In this document: positions 36,722 through 45,870 of the stretch, in pieces
How positions within the stretch are numbered: the first letter of the stretch is position 1
Layout of the letters: every line of letters begins with the position of its first letter
Assembly (NCBI RefSeq): GCF_000816845.1
Contig: NZ_CP006877.1
Span: 315,501-379,500, forward strand
DNA length: 64,000 bases
Origin: Rhizobium gallicum bv. gallicum R602sp
GTDB taxonomy: Bacteria > Pseudomonadota > Alphaproteobacteria > Rhizobiales > Rhizobiaceae
Direction: 5' to 3'
Notes under the pieces: generated by a model
The model's database searches: none
What the model was told of the DNA's origin: nothing
Seen by the model: the letters and a program-made list of their open reading frames with translations, nothing else
Translations under genes and position numbers: made by a program

Positions 36722-36798
36722 CAAAATAAAAAAGGGCCGCCTCAGCGACCCTTTCCATGAGTTTGGCCTGTAGCTGGCCTGGACCGTCAAGGCGGCCC
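36722..36798 (-). terminator. Long hairpin terminator of the small-ORF transcript
   Basis: On the minus strand the arms ggcggcccc (36791-36799) and gggccgcc (36734-36741) form a 9-bp GC-rich stem around a loop of about 49 nt, followed directly by TTTTTTATTTT (complement of 36723-36733). The loop holds a repeated ggcc tract that could form an inner hairpin. It ends a transcript that includes the 23-codon ORF at 36813-36884. Confidence 0.65.
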
Positions 36799-36812
36799 CA
36801 GGAAGGCGGGGA

Positions 36813-36884
36813 TTAGAGCGAGGGCTGCCTCGCTTTCGTCACCTCTCCCATGCCCGTTACGAGGTCCGAAATCTCATTAGACAT
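36813..36884 (-). CDS. Candidate 23-codon small ORF
   Basis: A 23-residue ORF, MSNEISDLVTGMGEVTKARQ then PSL, with a very good ribosome binding site (GGAAGGTGATCC before ATG 36884). A weak promoter (TTGCAT, then TACCTT about 16 bases on) lies upstream, and a strong hairpin terminator follows at 36722-36798, so it looks like an independent small transcription unit. I know no such peptide family. It may be a small protein, or a leader whose translation affects the hairpin. Confidence 0.45.
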   Translation of the reverse strand: MSNEISDLVTGMGEVTKARQPSL

Positions 36885-37170
36885 TGGATCACCTTCCTTT
36901 CGTTCTGTTGCTGATGCTTAAAAGGTAAGGAAAAATTTCGACGATGCAAGAGAAATCCTTGCGATGTCCGCTGTGACACAGCCAAGAGACAATGTTCACA
37001 AAAGAAGATGCGTGCTCAACGAATGTGATCGCCTGGCGTGTTTGAAACTCGCATGCCGCCTTGCAAAATTTGCAATCGTTAAGTTTTTATTCACCATCGC
37101 GCTCGACAATTAATCGGGCATTTCCAACCAGTCCCGTCGCCGGGACGGCGGGTTACGGAGTCAGAAAAGC
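36885..37170. other. Intergenic region between small ORF and glutamine amidotransferase gene
   Basis: A 286-bp gap with no supportable gene. It must hold the promoters of the divergent small ORF and the class II glutamine amidotransferase gene. A short GC-rich inverted repeat, gtcccgtcgccgggac, lies at about 37131-37146, just upstream of the amidotransferase start. Confidence 0.35.
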
Positions 37171-37980
37171 ATGTGTCGCTGGGCAGCCTATCGTGGAGAC
37201 CCCCTCTATCTCGAGGAGCTGGTTTCCTCGCCCGCCCACTCGCTCATCGAGCAATCCCATTGCGCCACCCGCGCCAAGACCGCAACGAACGGCGATGGCT
37301 TCGGGATTGCCTGGTACGGCGACCGGCCGGAGCCCGGCCGCTACCGCGATATCCTTCCCGCATGGTCCGACTGCAATCTGAAGAGCCTGGCGCGCCAAAT
37401 CCGCTCGCCGCTTTTCCTGGCCCATGTGCGCGCATCCACCGGCGGCGGTACACGGCGCGACAATTGCCATCCGTTCACGCATGGGAATTGGTCTTTCATG
37501 CACAACGGCCAGGTCGGCGGCTTCGAGCGCCTGCGCCGTTCCATGGAGGCGATGCTCGATGACGAGCTCTTCAGTGTCCGCAGTGGCACGACCGATTCCG
37601 AGCTGATGTTCCTGATCGCCCTGCAATTCGGTTTGTGCCGGGCGCCGCTTACTGCGATGGCGGAGATGGTGAGCTTCGTCGAAGGGCTTGCTGAAGACAT
37701 CCTGGGCCACGCCCATGTGCGTTTCACCGCCGCGTTTTCCGACGGTCGGTCGCTCTACGGCATTCGTTATGCGACAGATCGAAAGGCGCCGACACTTTAT
37801 GCCTCACCGATGCGCCAGGGACATTGCCTTGTTTCCGAGCCGTTGAACGACGACATCGATGCCTGGGCCGAGATACCGGACGGCAGCGCCGTCACGATTG
37901 GCGAGAACGGCATCGAGGTCGTGGCCTTCAAGCCGGAAAAGCGTACAAGCGCAGCGGCGGGTCTCGCTATCCCTGCCTGA
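37171..37980 (+). CDS. Class II glutamine amidotransferase (YafJ/GATase_6 type)
   Basis: A 269-residue Ntn-type glutamine amidotransferase. The catalytic Cys is Cys2 (MCRWAAYRGDPLYLEEL) after Met removal. The usual block GDGFGIAWYGDRPEPGRYRD and VRASTGGGTRRDNCHPFTHG (glutamine binding), plus NWSFMHNGQVGG, follow. No synthetase partner domain is fused, so it resembles YafJ/EgtC-like stand-alone proteins. The EgtC relation to ergothioneine synthesis is only family-level; no other egt genes are near. Its 3' end overlaps the convergent coaBC end by 14 bases. Confidence 0.88.
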   Translation: MCRWAAYRGDPLYLEELVSSPAHSLIEQSHCATRAKTATNGDGFGIAWYGDRPEPGRYRDILPAWSDCNLKSLARQIRSPLFLAHVRASTGGGTRRDNCHPFTHGNWSFMHNGQVGGFERLRRSMEAMLDDELFSVRSGTTDSELMFLIALQFGLCRAPLTAMAEMVSFVEGLAEDILGHAHVRFTAAFSDGRSLYGIRYATDRKAPTLYASPMRQGHCLVSEPLNDDIDAWAEIPDGSAVTIGENGIEVVAFKPEKRTSAAAGLAIPA

Positions 37981-39178
37981 AGCGTTCGGCAATCAGCGCC
38001 GCCAGCTTTTCCGCAACCTCTTCCTTGCCGAGATCGGGCCATTGCTCGACGCCGCTTCGGCTGATCAGCTTCACGCTGTTGCGCGTGCCGCCCATGACGC
38101 CCGTCGCCGGCGAGACATCGTTCGCAACGATCAGGTCGGCACCCTTGCGCTCGAGCTTCGCCTTGGCGTTGTTTTCGACATCCTGCGTCTCGGCCGCAAA
38201 GCCGATCACCAGCGTCGGCCGCATCGTGTGGTGGCCGACCGCCTTCAGGATGTCGGGGTTTTCGGTCAGCGCCAGCGTCGGGATGGATTCGCCCGGATGC
38301 TTCTTGATCTTCTGATCGGCGGCCGAGGCCACGCGCCAGTCGGCTACGGCTGCCACCATGACGGCAATATCGGCCGGCAGCGCAGCGAGGACCGCATCGC
38401 GCATTTCTTCGGCGCGCTCGACATGGATCGTCCTGACGCCGACGGGATCGGCAATTGACACCGGTCCGCAGATGAGTGCGACATCCGCACCGAGCTTCGC
38501 AAGTGCTGCGGCAATCGCATGCCCCTGCCTGCCGGAAGAACGATTGGCGATGTAGCGGACGGGGTCGATTGGTTCGTGGGTCGGTCCCGAGGTGACGATC
38601 GCCATGCGTCCGGCAAGCGGCTTCGGCCCATCGTCAAGTAACGCTTCGGCGGCGAAAACGATCTCCAGCGGTTCAGCCATGCGGCCGATGCCGGCCTCCT
38701 TGCTCTCGGCCATCTCGCCTGTCATCGGGCCGACGAAACGGATGCCGTCACCCTTCAGGACGTCGAAATTCCGTTTCGTCGCCGCGTGCGACCACATCTT
38801 GGGGTTCATCGCCGGCGCGGCAAGAACCGGCCGGTCCGTCGCGAGCAAAACGGTCGAGGCCAGGTCATCTGCGAAACCATTTGCCATCTTGGCCATCAGA
38901 TCGGCCGTTGCTGGCGCGATCAGAACGAGGTCGCAGTCGCGAGCAAGCCGGATATGGCCCACATCCTGTTCGTCCTGCCTCGAAAAGAGGTCGGTGAACA
39001 CGTGGTCTGCAGCAAGAGCGCCGACAGCAAGCGGCGTCACGAATTCCTGCGCGCCCTTCGTCATCACCGGACGCACCGAAGCACCGCACTCGCGCAGGCG
39101 CCGGATCAGATCGAGGCTCTTATAGGCGGCGATGCCGCCGGAAATGATGAGGAGGATGCGTTTGCCGCTGAGAGCCAT
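37967..39178 (-). CDS. coaBC: Bifunctional phosphopantothenoylcysteine decarboxylase / phosphopantothenate-cysteine ligase
   Basis: A 403-residue coenzyme A biosynthesis enzyme. The N-terminal CoaC flavoprotein domain (about 1-185) contains LLIISGGIAAYKSLDLIRRL, SRQDEQDVGHIRLARDCDLV and APAMNPKMWSHAATKRNFDV. The C-terminal CoaB domain (about 190-400) has AIVTSGPTHEPIDPVRYIAN and NRSSGRQGHAIAAALAKLGA, then ANDVSPATGVMG. Length is normal for the fused form. It stands alone on the minus strand. Confidence 0.96.
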   Translation of the reverse strand: MALSGKRILLIISGGIAAYKSLDLIRRLRECGASVRPVMTKGAQEFVTPLAVGALAADHVFTDLFSRQDEQDVGHIRLARDCDLVLIAPATADLMAKMANGFADDLASTVLLATDRPVLAAPAMNPKMWSHAATKRNFDVLKGDGIRFVGPMTGEMAESKEAGIGRMAEPLEIVFAAEALLDDGPKPLAGRMAIVTSGPTHEPIDPVRYIANRSSGRQGHAIAAALAKLGADVALICGPVSIADPVGVRTIHVERAEEMRDAVLAALPADIAVMVAAVADWRVASAADQKIKKHPGESIPTLALTENPDILKAVGHHTMRPTLVIGFAAETQDVENNAKAKLERKGADLIVANDVSPATGVMGGTRNSVKLISRSGVEQWPDLGKEEVAEKLAALIAERFRQG

Positions 39179-39214
39179 GGCCTTCTATCCGTCGCCTTGT
39201 TGACCACTACCGAC

Positions 39215-39411
39215 CCTAAGCCTTTGGCGGATAACATGCAATCACCACGGCGCTCCTATAAGGCCCATCACTAGCGATCAGAAAAGGCGCTGTTGAAAAG
39301 ATCGAGACATTCACCCAGCCGATGGCGCCGTCGATCAAGATCAGCTGTATGGCGAGCAGCGGCCGGACGACGGAGCGGTCGGCGAAGTTGGCGACGATGA
39401 TCGCGTTTTGG
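39215..39411 (-). pseudogene. Possible decayed coding remnant downstream of the SDR gene
   Basis: In one minus-strand frame starting at the SDR stop, this stretch reads NAIIVANFADRSVVRPLLAI, then QLILIDGAIGWVNVSIFSTA, a hydrophobic, protein-like sequence with two possible membrane helices, ending at a TAG near 39220. It has no start codon or ribosome binding site of its own. I do not recognise the parent family; it may be the tail of a lost membrane protein or only chance. Confidence 0.25.
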
Positions 39412-40176
39412 CTACGTGCGCGTGATTGATGCGCCGCCGTCGAGCAGCGAAGCCGTGCCTGTTACGAAGCTCGAGTCGTCGGAGGCGAGATAGAGGACGG
39501 AGCGGGCGATCTCTTTTGGCGTTGCGACGCGCTTCAGTGCGTGCAGGTTGGTCACAAAGCCCTGCTTGTCTGGCGTATCGTTCATCTCGCGATACATGTC
39601 GGTATCGACTGCACCGGGCAAGATGGCATTGACGCGGACATTCTGCGGGCCGAATTCGGCGGCAAGCGCCTGCGTCAGGCCGACCAGGCCGGACTTGCTG
39701 GCGGCATAGGCGGCGACGCCCGGGAAAGCGAAGCTGTAGCCGACGAATGTGGACGTGAAGATCACCGAACCGCCGCCGTTTTTCGCCATTTCCGCGATCT
39801 GGTGTTTGGCGGCGAGGAATGAGGCGGTGAGGTTGACCGCCAGAGCTTCGCTGAAGCCTGCCTCGGAAACGCCCGTGCTCGGACCAGCTTCGCCGAGCAT
39901 GCCGGCGTTGTTGAAGGCAATGTCAAACTTGCCGTAATTTTCGATTGCGGCAGCGACGAGTGCCTTCTGATAGTCTTCCGAGCGCACGTCGCCAGCGACA
40001 GCAACGGCTTCGCCGCCGGCCTCCTTGATTTCCGCGGCGAGGCTGTCGAGTTCTGCCTGGCGGCGGGCGCCGACGACGACCTTGGCGCCTTCCGCGGCGA
40101 AAAGCTTTGCCGTCGAGCGGCCGATGCCGGAGCTTGCGCCGGTGACGACTGCGACTTTGTTGTTCAAGCGATTCAT
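39412..40176 (-). CDS. SDR-family NAD(P)-dependent oxidoreductase
   Basis: A 254-residue classical short-chain dehydrogenase. Cofactor loop TGASSGIGRSTAKLFAAEGA (about residues 12-31), NNAGMLGE-type NAG motif (about 89), and the catalytic Ser and Tyr-x-x-x-Lys in YSFAFPGVAAYAASKSGLVG (Y/K about 155-159). The basic residue after the first strand (GARRQAEL) suggests NADP. Substrate unknown. ATG 40176 has AGGAG upstream and is preferred over a start 24 codons earlier. It is divergent from a LysR regulator, the likely controller. Confidence 0.9.
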   Translation of the reverse strand: MNRLNNKVAVVTGASSGIGRSTAKLFAAEGAKVVVGARRQAELDSLAAEIKEAGGEAVAVAGDVRSEDYQKALVAAAIENYGKFDIAFNNAGMLGEAGPSTGVSEAGFSEALAVNLTASFLAAKHQIAEMAKNGGGSVIFTSTFVGYSFAFPGVAAYAASKSGLVGLTQALAAEFGPQNVRVNAILPGAVDTDMYREMNDTPDKQGFVTNLHALKRVATPKEIARSVLYLASDDSSFVTGTASLLDGGASITRT

Positions 40177-40231
40177 TGTTCCATCTCCTGGTTGGCAGGG
40201 GACAGCGTCTCCGGCCCTGTTCGATGCGTTG

Positions 40232-40246
40232 AAGATGGCATCTTCC
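40232..40246. promoter_or_regulatory. Candidate LysR-binding dyad
   Basis: A 15-bp dyad, gaagat-ggc-atcttc, lies in the 124-bp gap between the divergent SDR and LysR genes. This position suits the LysR operator, but the match to the T-N11-A core is not exact. Confidence 0.3.
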
Positions 40247-40300
40247 ATGCGTTCGGATTAGTCTCCATATGATGGAACTCGAATTCGGAAATGCCGAACG

Positions 40301-41206
40301 ATGATCAAGATCGAAGGGATAGCGGCTTTCGTCGCAGTGGTGGAATCAGGTTCCGTGAGCGAGGCTGCCAGACGCCTGCGCATGTCGAAATCCGTTGTCA
40401 GCGAAAGACTGGCGGATCTGGAAAAGACACTCGGCGGCATGCTGCTTCACCGCACGACACGCAAGCTTACGCTGACGCAGGACGGCACGGCCTTTATGGA
40501 GCGTGCGCTTCGGATCGTGCATGAGATAGAAGAGGCCGCAGCCGATATGGCCGAGCGCCGCGGTACGCTCGCCGGTCCCTTGCGTATTGCAGCACCTGTC
40601 ACCTTCGGTCGCATGCATCTTGGTCCGGCCCTCTATCCGTTTTTGGCACGGCATCCCGAAATCGCGCTGACGCTCGACATCGATGACCGCCGTGTGGACG
40701 CTTCGTCGGAAGGCTATGACGCCATCATCCGCCATGGGCCGATCGCCGATTCCCGCCTAGTGGCCTGGAAGCTCTCGCGCAGCCGCCGTCTGCTGACGGC
40801 TTCGCCAGCCTATCTCGACCGCCACGGGACGCCGGCGACATTATCCGATCTCGATGATCATCGAGGCCTCTTCTACACCAATCGCGGCATCGCGGACTGG
40901 CGCTTCCAGACCCCGACGGGTGCAATCGTCGTGCGTGCGAAGCTGGCGATGGGTATCAACAATGGCGACATGCTTCGCGATGCGGCAATTGCAGGTCTCG
41001 GGATCGCGCTGCTGCCGAGCTTCATTGCAGGTCCGGCAATCCGCGAAGGCAGACTCGTCGAGATTGATGTCGGTTACAGGCCAGAAGCGGAGTCCGTCTA
41101 CATGGCCCATCCGCAAGGCCGCAACCCTTCCGCCAAACTCCGCGCCATAGCCGATCACCTGAAAAAAGCCTTCGGCGATCCGCCTTATTGGGATCCTGCA
41201 GGCTAA
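40301..41206 (+). CDS. LysR-family transcriptional regulator
   Basis: A 301-residue LysR regulator: helix-turn-helix with EGIAAFVAVVESGSVSEAAR and RLRMSKSVVSERLADLEKTL, then a substrate-binding domain with LRIAAPVTFGRMHLGPALYP and GLGIALLPSFIAGPAIREGR, of the AaeR/DmlR-like group. Divergent from the SDR gene at 39412-40176, which it probably controls. Its stop is one base from the stop of the next, convergent LysR gene. Confidence 0.9.
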   Translation: MIKIEGIAAFVAVVESGSVSEAARRLRMSKSVVSERLADLEKTLGGMLLHRTTRKLTLTQDGTAFMERALRIVHEIEEAAADMAERRGTLAGPLRIAAPVTFGRMHLGPALYPFLARHPEIALTLDIDDRRVDASSEGYDAIIRHGPIADSRLVAWKLSRSRRLLTASPAYLDRHGTPATLSDLDDHRGLFYTNRGIADWRFQTPTGAIVVRAKLAMGINNGDMLRDAAIAGLGIALLPSFIAGPAIREGRLVEIDVGYRPEAESVYMAHPQGRNPSAKLRAIADHLKKAFGDPPYWDPAG

Positions 41207-41207
41207 G

Positions 41208-42080
41208 TCAAAGCAGGCTCATCAGATTTTCCGTCACCGGCGAGCGCTGCGACTTCAAGACCGCTAGCGCCAGCCGCGCGACCGCAGGCGGCCCGTCGAT
41301 CGGCCGGTAGGCGACGCCATCAAGCCTGATCTGTGCGATCGATGCCGGAACGATCGACACGCCGAGCTCTGCCGCAACCAGATTGACGACAGAGGAAATC
41401 TGCGGTGCTTCCTGTGTCACCGTCAGTTCGAAACCCGCCTTCCTGCAGGCGAGCACGACATCGTCGAAGAGGCTGAGGCCAACCAGCCGCGGAAAGAGAA
41501 TGAACGGCTCATTTGACAGCAGTGCCAGGGACAGGCGTTCGTGCTTCGAAAGCGGATGGTTTGCGGGCAGGGCGACCACCATCGGTTCGTCATCGAGACG
41601 TTTCAGGCGCACGCCCGGCGGATCGTCGAGGCTCGGGCGCATGAAGGTCGCATCCAACTCGCCGCGATTGAGTTTTTCCATCAGTGCCAACGTATTCATC
41701 TCCGTCAGAGACAGCCGCACGTCCGGCCACTGCGCGCGAAACCGCCTGATCGTGGCGCTGACAACCGGATTGAACGCGGAGGAGGCCGTAAAGCCGAGCG
41801 CCAGCTTGCCCGTCTCGCCGCGATCGGCTCGCTGGGCGGCAAGTTTCGCCTTCTCGGCAGAAGCAAGTGACGCCTTGGCTTCGCCGAGAAACGCCTCGCC
41901 CGCCGCCGTCAATTCCGCGCCATGCGGCACCCGATGAAACAAGGCCGCGCCGATTTCCGCTTCGAGATCGCGGATCTGCTGGCTGAGCGGGGGTTGGCCG
42001 ATGCCGAGTTTCACCGCGGCCCGCGTAAAATTGCCTTCCTCCGCGACCGCCAGAAAATAGCGGATATGCCGAAGCTCCAT
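41208..42080 (-). CDS. LysR-family regulator, YnfL-like
   Basis: A 290-residue LysR regulator with the helix-turn-helix LRHIRYFLAVAEEGNFTRAA, VKLGIGQPPLSQQIRDLEAE and a BenM/CatM-like effector domain. It is divergent from a YnfM-type MFS transporter, the same arrangement I recall for the E. coli ynfL-ynfM pair. The 92-bp gap contains a T-N11-A palindrome. It probably regulates the transporter; inducer unknown. Confidence 0.9.
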   Translation of the reverse strand: MELRHIRYFLAVAEEGNFTRAAVKLGIGQPPLSQQIRDLEAEIGAALFHRVPHGAELTAAGEAFLGEAKASLASAEKAKLAAQRADRGETGKLALGFTASSAFNPVVSATIRRFRAQWPDVRLSLTEMNTLALMEKLNRGELDATFMRPSLDDPPGVRLKRLDDEPMVVALPANHPLSKHERLSLALLSNEPFILFPRLVGLSLFDDVVLACRKAGFELTVTQEAPQISSVVNLVAAELGVSIVPASIAQIRLDGVAYRPIDGPPAVARLALAVLKSQRSPVTENLMSLL

Positions 42081-42113
42081 GCGGTATCTCCAAAACCTAT
42101 CGAAAACATCAGT

Positions 42114-42126
42114 TCCATATATTGGA
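42114..42126. promoter_or_regulatory. Candidate LysR box (T-N11-A palindrome)
   Basis: tccatatattgga is a near-perfect palindrome with the T-N11-A spacing of LysR binding sites. It lies between the divergent YnfL-like regulator (34 bp from its start) and the MFS gene (47 bp from its start). Confidence 0.4.
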
Positions 42127-42172
42127 CAGCTTATGCCCTTCTGACTAGATCAATGGAGAAAAGGCTTGAGCC

Positions 42173-43812
<1,640 letters not shown>

Positions 43813-43846
43813 GGGATCCCCAGGCAAAGGCGCTCGGTCTTAAGTG

Positions 43847-45508
43847 CTAACTCAATCGAATATACGGCACATCCTTGTTTTGCACTTCGTCCAGCGCCTC
43901 CTCGTATCCGGCATCCGCATACCGCATGACGCCGAGCGCCGTGTCGTTGGTAAGCGCATGATCGAGCCGCTCGTCGCCGGCCTCGGTGCCGTCGGCAACG
44001 ACAGTCACGCCGCAGCTCGTCATGTAGCCGGCATAGCCGCCTCCGCCGGAATGGACGACGACGAGGTCAGCCATCGAGGAGCAGAGCATCATCGCATCGA
44101 TCAGCGGCCAGTCGGCAATCGCATCGGAGCCATCCTTCATGCGCTCGGTCATGATGTTTGGATGCGCCATGGCGCCGGCATCGAGATGGTCGCGGGAGAA
44201 GGCGACAGGACCGTTCAGCTCTCCGCTTGCGACCAATTCGTTGACGCGACGGGCAAGCGCCGTGCGCTCGCCGTGGCCCAGCCAGGCAATGCGCGCCGGC
44301 AGGCCCTCGAAAGGCACATGCTCGCGGGCAAGCCGGATCCAGTTGGTGATGATCTTGTTATCCGGAAACATTTCGAGCAGCAGATCGTCGATCCTTGCAA
44401 TGTCGCTTGCTTCTCCAGACAGCGCCATCCAGCGGAAGGGACCGATAGCGCGGGCGAAGAGCGGGCGCAAATAGGCTTCGGTGAAGATCGGAATGTCGAA
44501 GGCATTGGCAACGCCGCCTTCTTTCGCTTGTGTGCGGATCAGGTTGCCGTTGTCGAAGACTTCGGAGCCCTTCTTCTGGAACTCCAGCATCGCCGTCACA
44601 TGCTGGACGATCGAGGCGCGGCTTGCCGCCATCAACTGGCCCTGGCCGTCGTCGCGAAGTGCCTTGACCTGGGCAAGGCTCATGCCCTTCGGAACATAGC
44701 CGTAGACGAGATCGTGTGCCGAGGTCTGATCCGTCACGATATCGGGCACGATGCCGCGCCGGACGATCTCTGGGTAAACCTCGGCCGCATTGCCGACGAG
44801 GCCGACGGAGAGTGCGCGCCTTTCCTTCACGGCCGTGTCGATCATTTGCAGCGCGGCATCGAGATCAGGTGCAATCTCCTGCAGATAGCCGATTTGCTGG
44901 CGCTTCTTTGCTCGCTCCTGATCGATATCGATGCAGAGGATTGCAGCTCCCGCCATGCGGCCAGCCAGCGGTTGAGCCCCTCCCATGCCGCCGAGACCGG
45001 CGGTGAGCACGAAGCGGCCGAAGAGGTCGCCGCCGAAACGCCGCTCGGCAATGCGCATGAAGATTTCGTACGTTCCCTGGATGACGCCCTGGCTGCCGAT
45101 ATACTGCCAGGCGCCTGCCGTGAGCCCGCCCCAGCAGATCAGCCCCTTGCGCTGCAATTCGTAGAAGACCTCGGCCTTCGCCCACTGTCCGACGATATTG
45201 CAGTTCGCCATGATGACGAGCGGCGCCTTGGCGTGTGTCTTTACCAGGCCGATCGGCTTGCCGGACTGGATCAGCAGCGTCTGGTCCTCTTCCATCTCGG
45301 TCAGCGCCTTGACGATGCCCTTGTGCGCCGCCCAGTTGCGCGCCGCCTTGCCGAGCGCAGCATAAACCACGAGGTTGTCCGGGTCTTCGCCGACGGCAAG
45401 CACGTTTTCGAGGAGGCGCAGCAGCGCCTCTTGCCGCCACCCCTTGGCCCGCAATTCCGGCCCGCCAGGAATCGGGAATTTCGGATGACGTGGATTGGGC
45501 TTCGGCAT
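43847..45508 (-). CDS. Urocanate hydratase homologue, probable thiourocanate hydratase
   Basis: A 553-residue NAD-dependent hydratase of the urocanase family. Shared blocks include GKAARNWAAHKGIVKALTEM, QSGKPIGLVKTHAKAPLVIM, LTAGAWQYIGSQGVIQGTYE and FVLTAGLGGMGGAQPLAGRM. The region that in ordinary HutU reads RDHLDxGSVASPYRETE here reads RDHLDAGAMAHPNIMTE, and HHGGGVGMGYS is here HSGGGGYAGYM. Together with its place as last gene of an ergothioneine-type operon, this points to hydration of thiourocanate rather than urocanate. No hutI, hutG or ordinary hutH lies near. The family call is certain; the substrate is inferred. Confidence 0.85.
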   Translation of the reverse strand: MPKPNPRHPKFPIPGGPELRAKGWRQEALLRLLENVLAVGEDPDNLVVYAALGKAARNWAAHKGIVKALTEMEEDQTLLIQSGKPIGLVKTHAKAPLVIMANCNIVGQWAKAEVFYELQRKGLICWGGLTAGAWQYIGSQGVIQGTYEIFMRIAERRFGGDLFGRFVLTAGLGGMGGAQPLAGRMAGAAILCIDIDQERAKKRQQIGYLQEIAPDLDAALQMIDTAVKERRALSVGLVGNAAEVYPEIVRRGIVPDIVTDQTSAHDLVYGYVPKGMSLAQVKALRDDGQGQLMAASRASIVQHVTAMLEFQKKGSEVFDNGNLIRTQAKEGGVANAFDIPIFTEAYLRPLFARAIGPFRWMALSGEASDIARIDDLLLEMFPDNKIITNWIRLAREHVPFEGLPARIAWLGHGERTALARRVNELVASGELNGPVAFSRDHLDAGAMAHPNIMTERMKDGSDAIADWPLIDAMMLCSSMADLVVVHSGGGGYAGYMTSCGVTVVADGTEAGDERLDHALTNDTALGVMRYADAGYEEALDEVQNKDVPYIRLS

Positions 45509-45521
45509 GGGATGTCCTTCC

Positions 45522-45866
45522 TCAAGTCCTGTCTTGGTATTTCACCTGCAGCGTTTGCACATAGCCGAGTGCGGCATCGAGCAGACGCTTGCGCAGCGCA
45601 TTCTCGCCATAGACACGGGCGTCCGCGCGAACCCAGCCCTGCATCGCCCGTCCGCCCGAGATCATCTGGACGACGCCTGGCAGTTCCAGCGCCCAGCCGT
45701 CATTGCTTTTGCCGAGCCGGACGAGCATGCCATCTTCTCGCGCACCGCAAAGAAGGTTGCCGTTCAGCAGAAAGGCCAAGCCGCCGAACATCGCCTTTTC
45801 GCTGAGGCCGGGCAGGCCGCCGAGCTCTTCCCTCAGCAGTTCCTCAAGGCCAGCATCTCGCGCCAT
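45522..45866 (-). CDS. TfoX N-terminal-domain protein
   Basis: A 114-residue protein of the TfoX N-terminal domain family: ARDAGLEELLREELGGLPGL, then AMFGGLAFLLNGNLLCGARE, with the C-terminal half of the full competence regulator (TfoX-C) absent. The function of stand-alone TfoX-N proteins is unknown. It lies inside the ergothioneine-type operon, 4 bp after the DUF917 gene and 13 bp before the hydratase gene, so it is cotranscribed. ATG 45866 is chosen; a longer frame would run into the DUF917 gene. Confidence 0.85.
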   Translation of the reverse strand: MARDAGLEELLREELGGLPGLSEKAMFGGLAFLLNGNLLCGAREDGMLVRLGKSNDGWALELPGVVQMISGGRAMQGWVRADARVYGENALRKRLLDAALGYVQTLQVKYQDRT

Positions 45867-45870
45867 GGCG

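Noticed and set aside
37171..37980. Ergothioneine biosynthesis (EgtC) for the glutamine amidotransferase
   Set aside because: Only the family is shared; no egtB, egtD or egtA lies nearby, and the YafJ-like group is more likely.
43844..45805. 653-codon plus-strand frame across the hydratase gene
   Set aside because: It is antisense to a clear urocanase-family gene with no recognisable domains; a typical shadow frame in high-G+C DNA.
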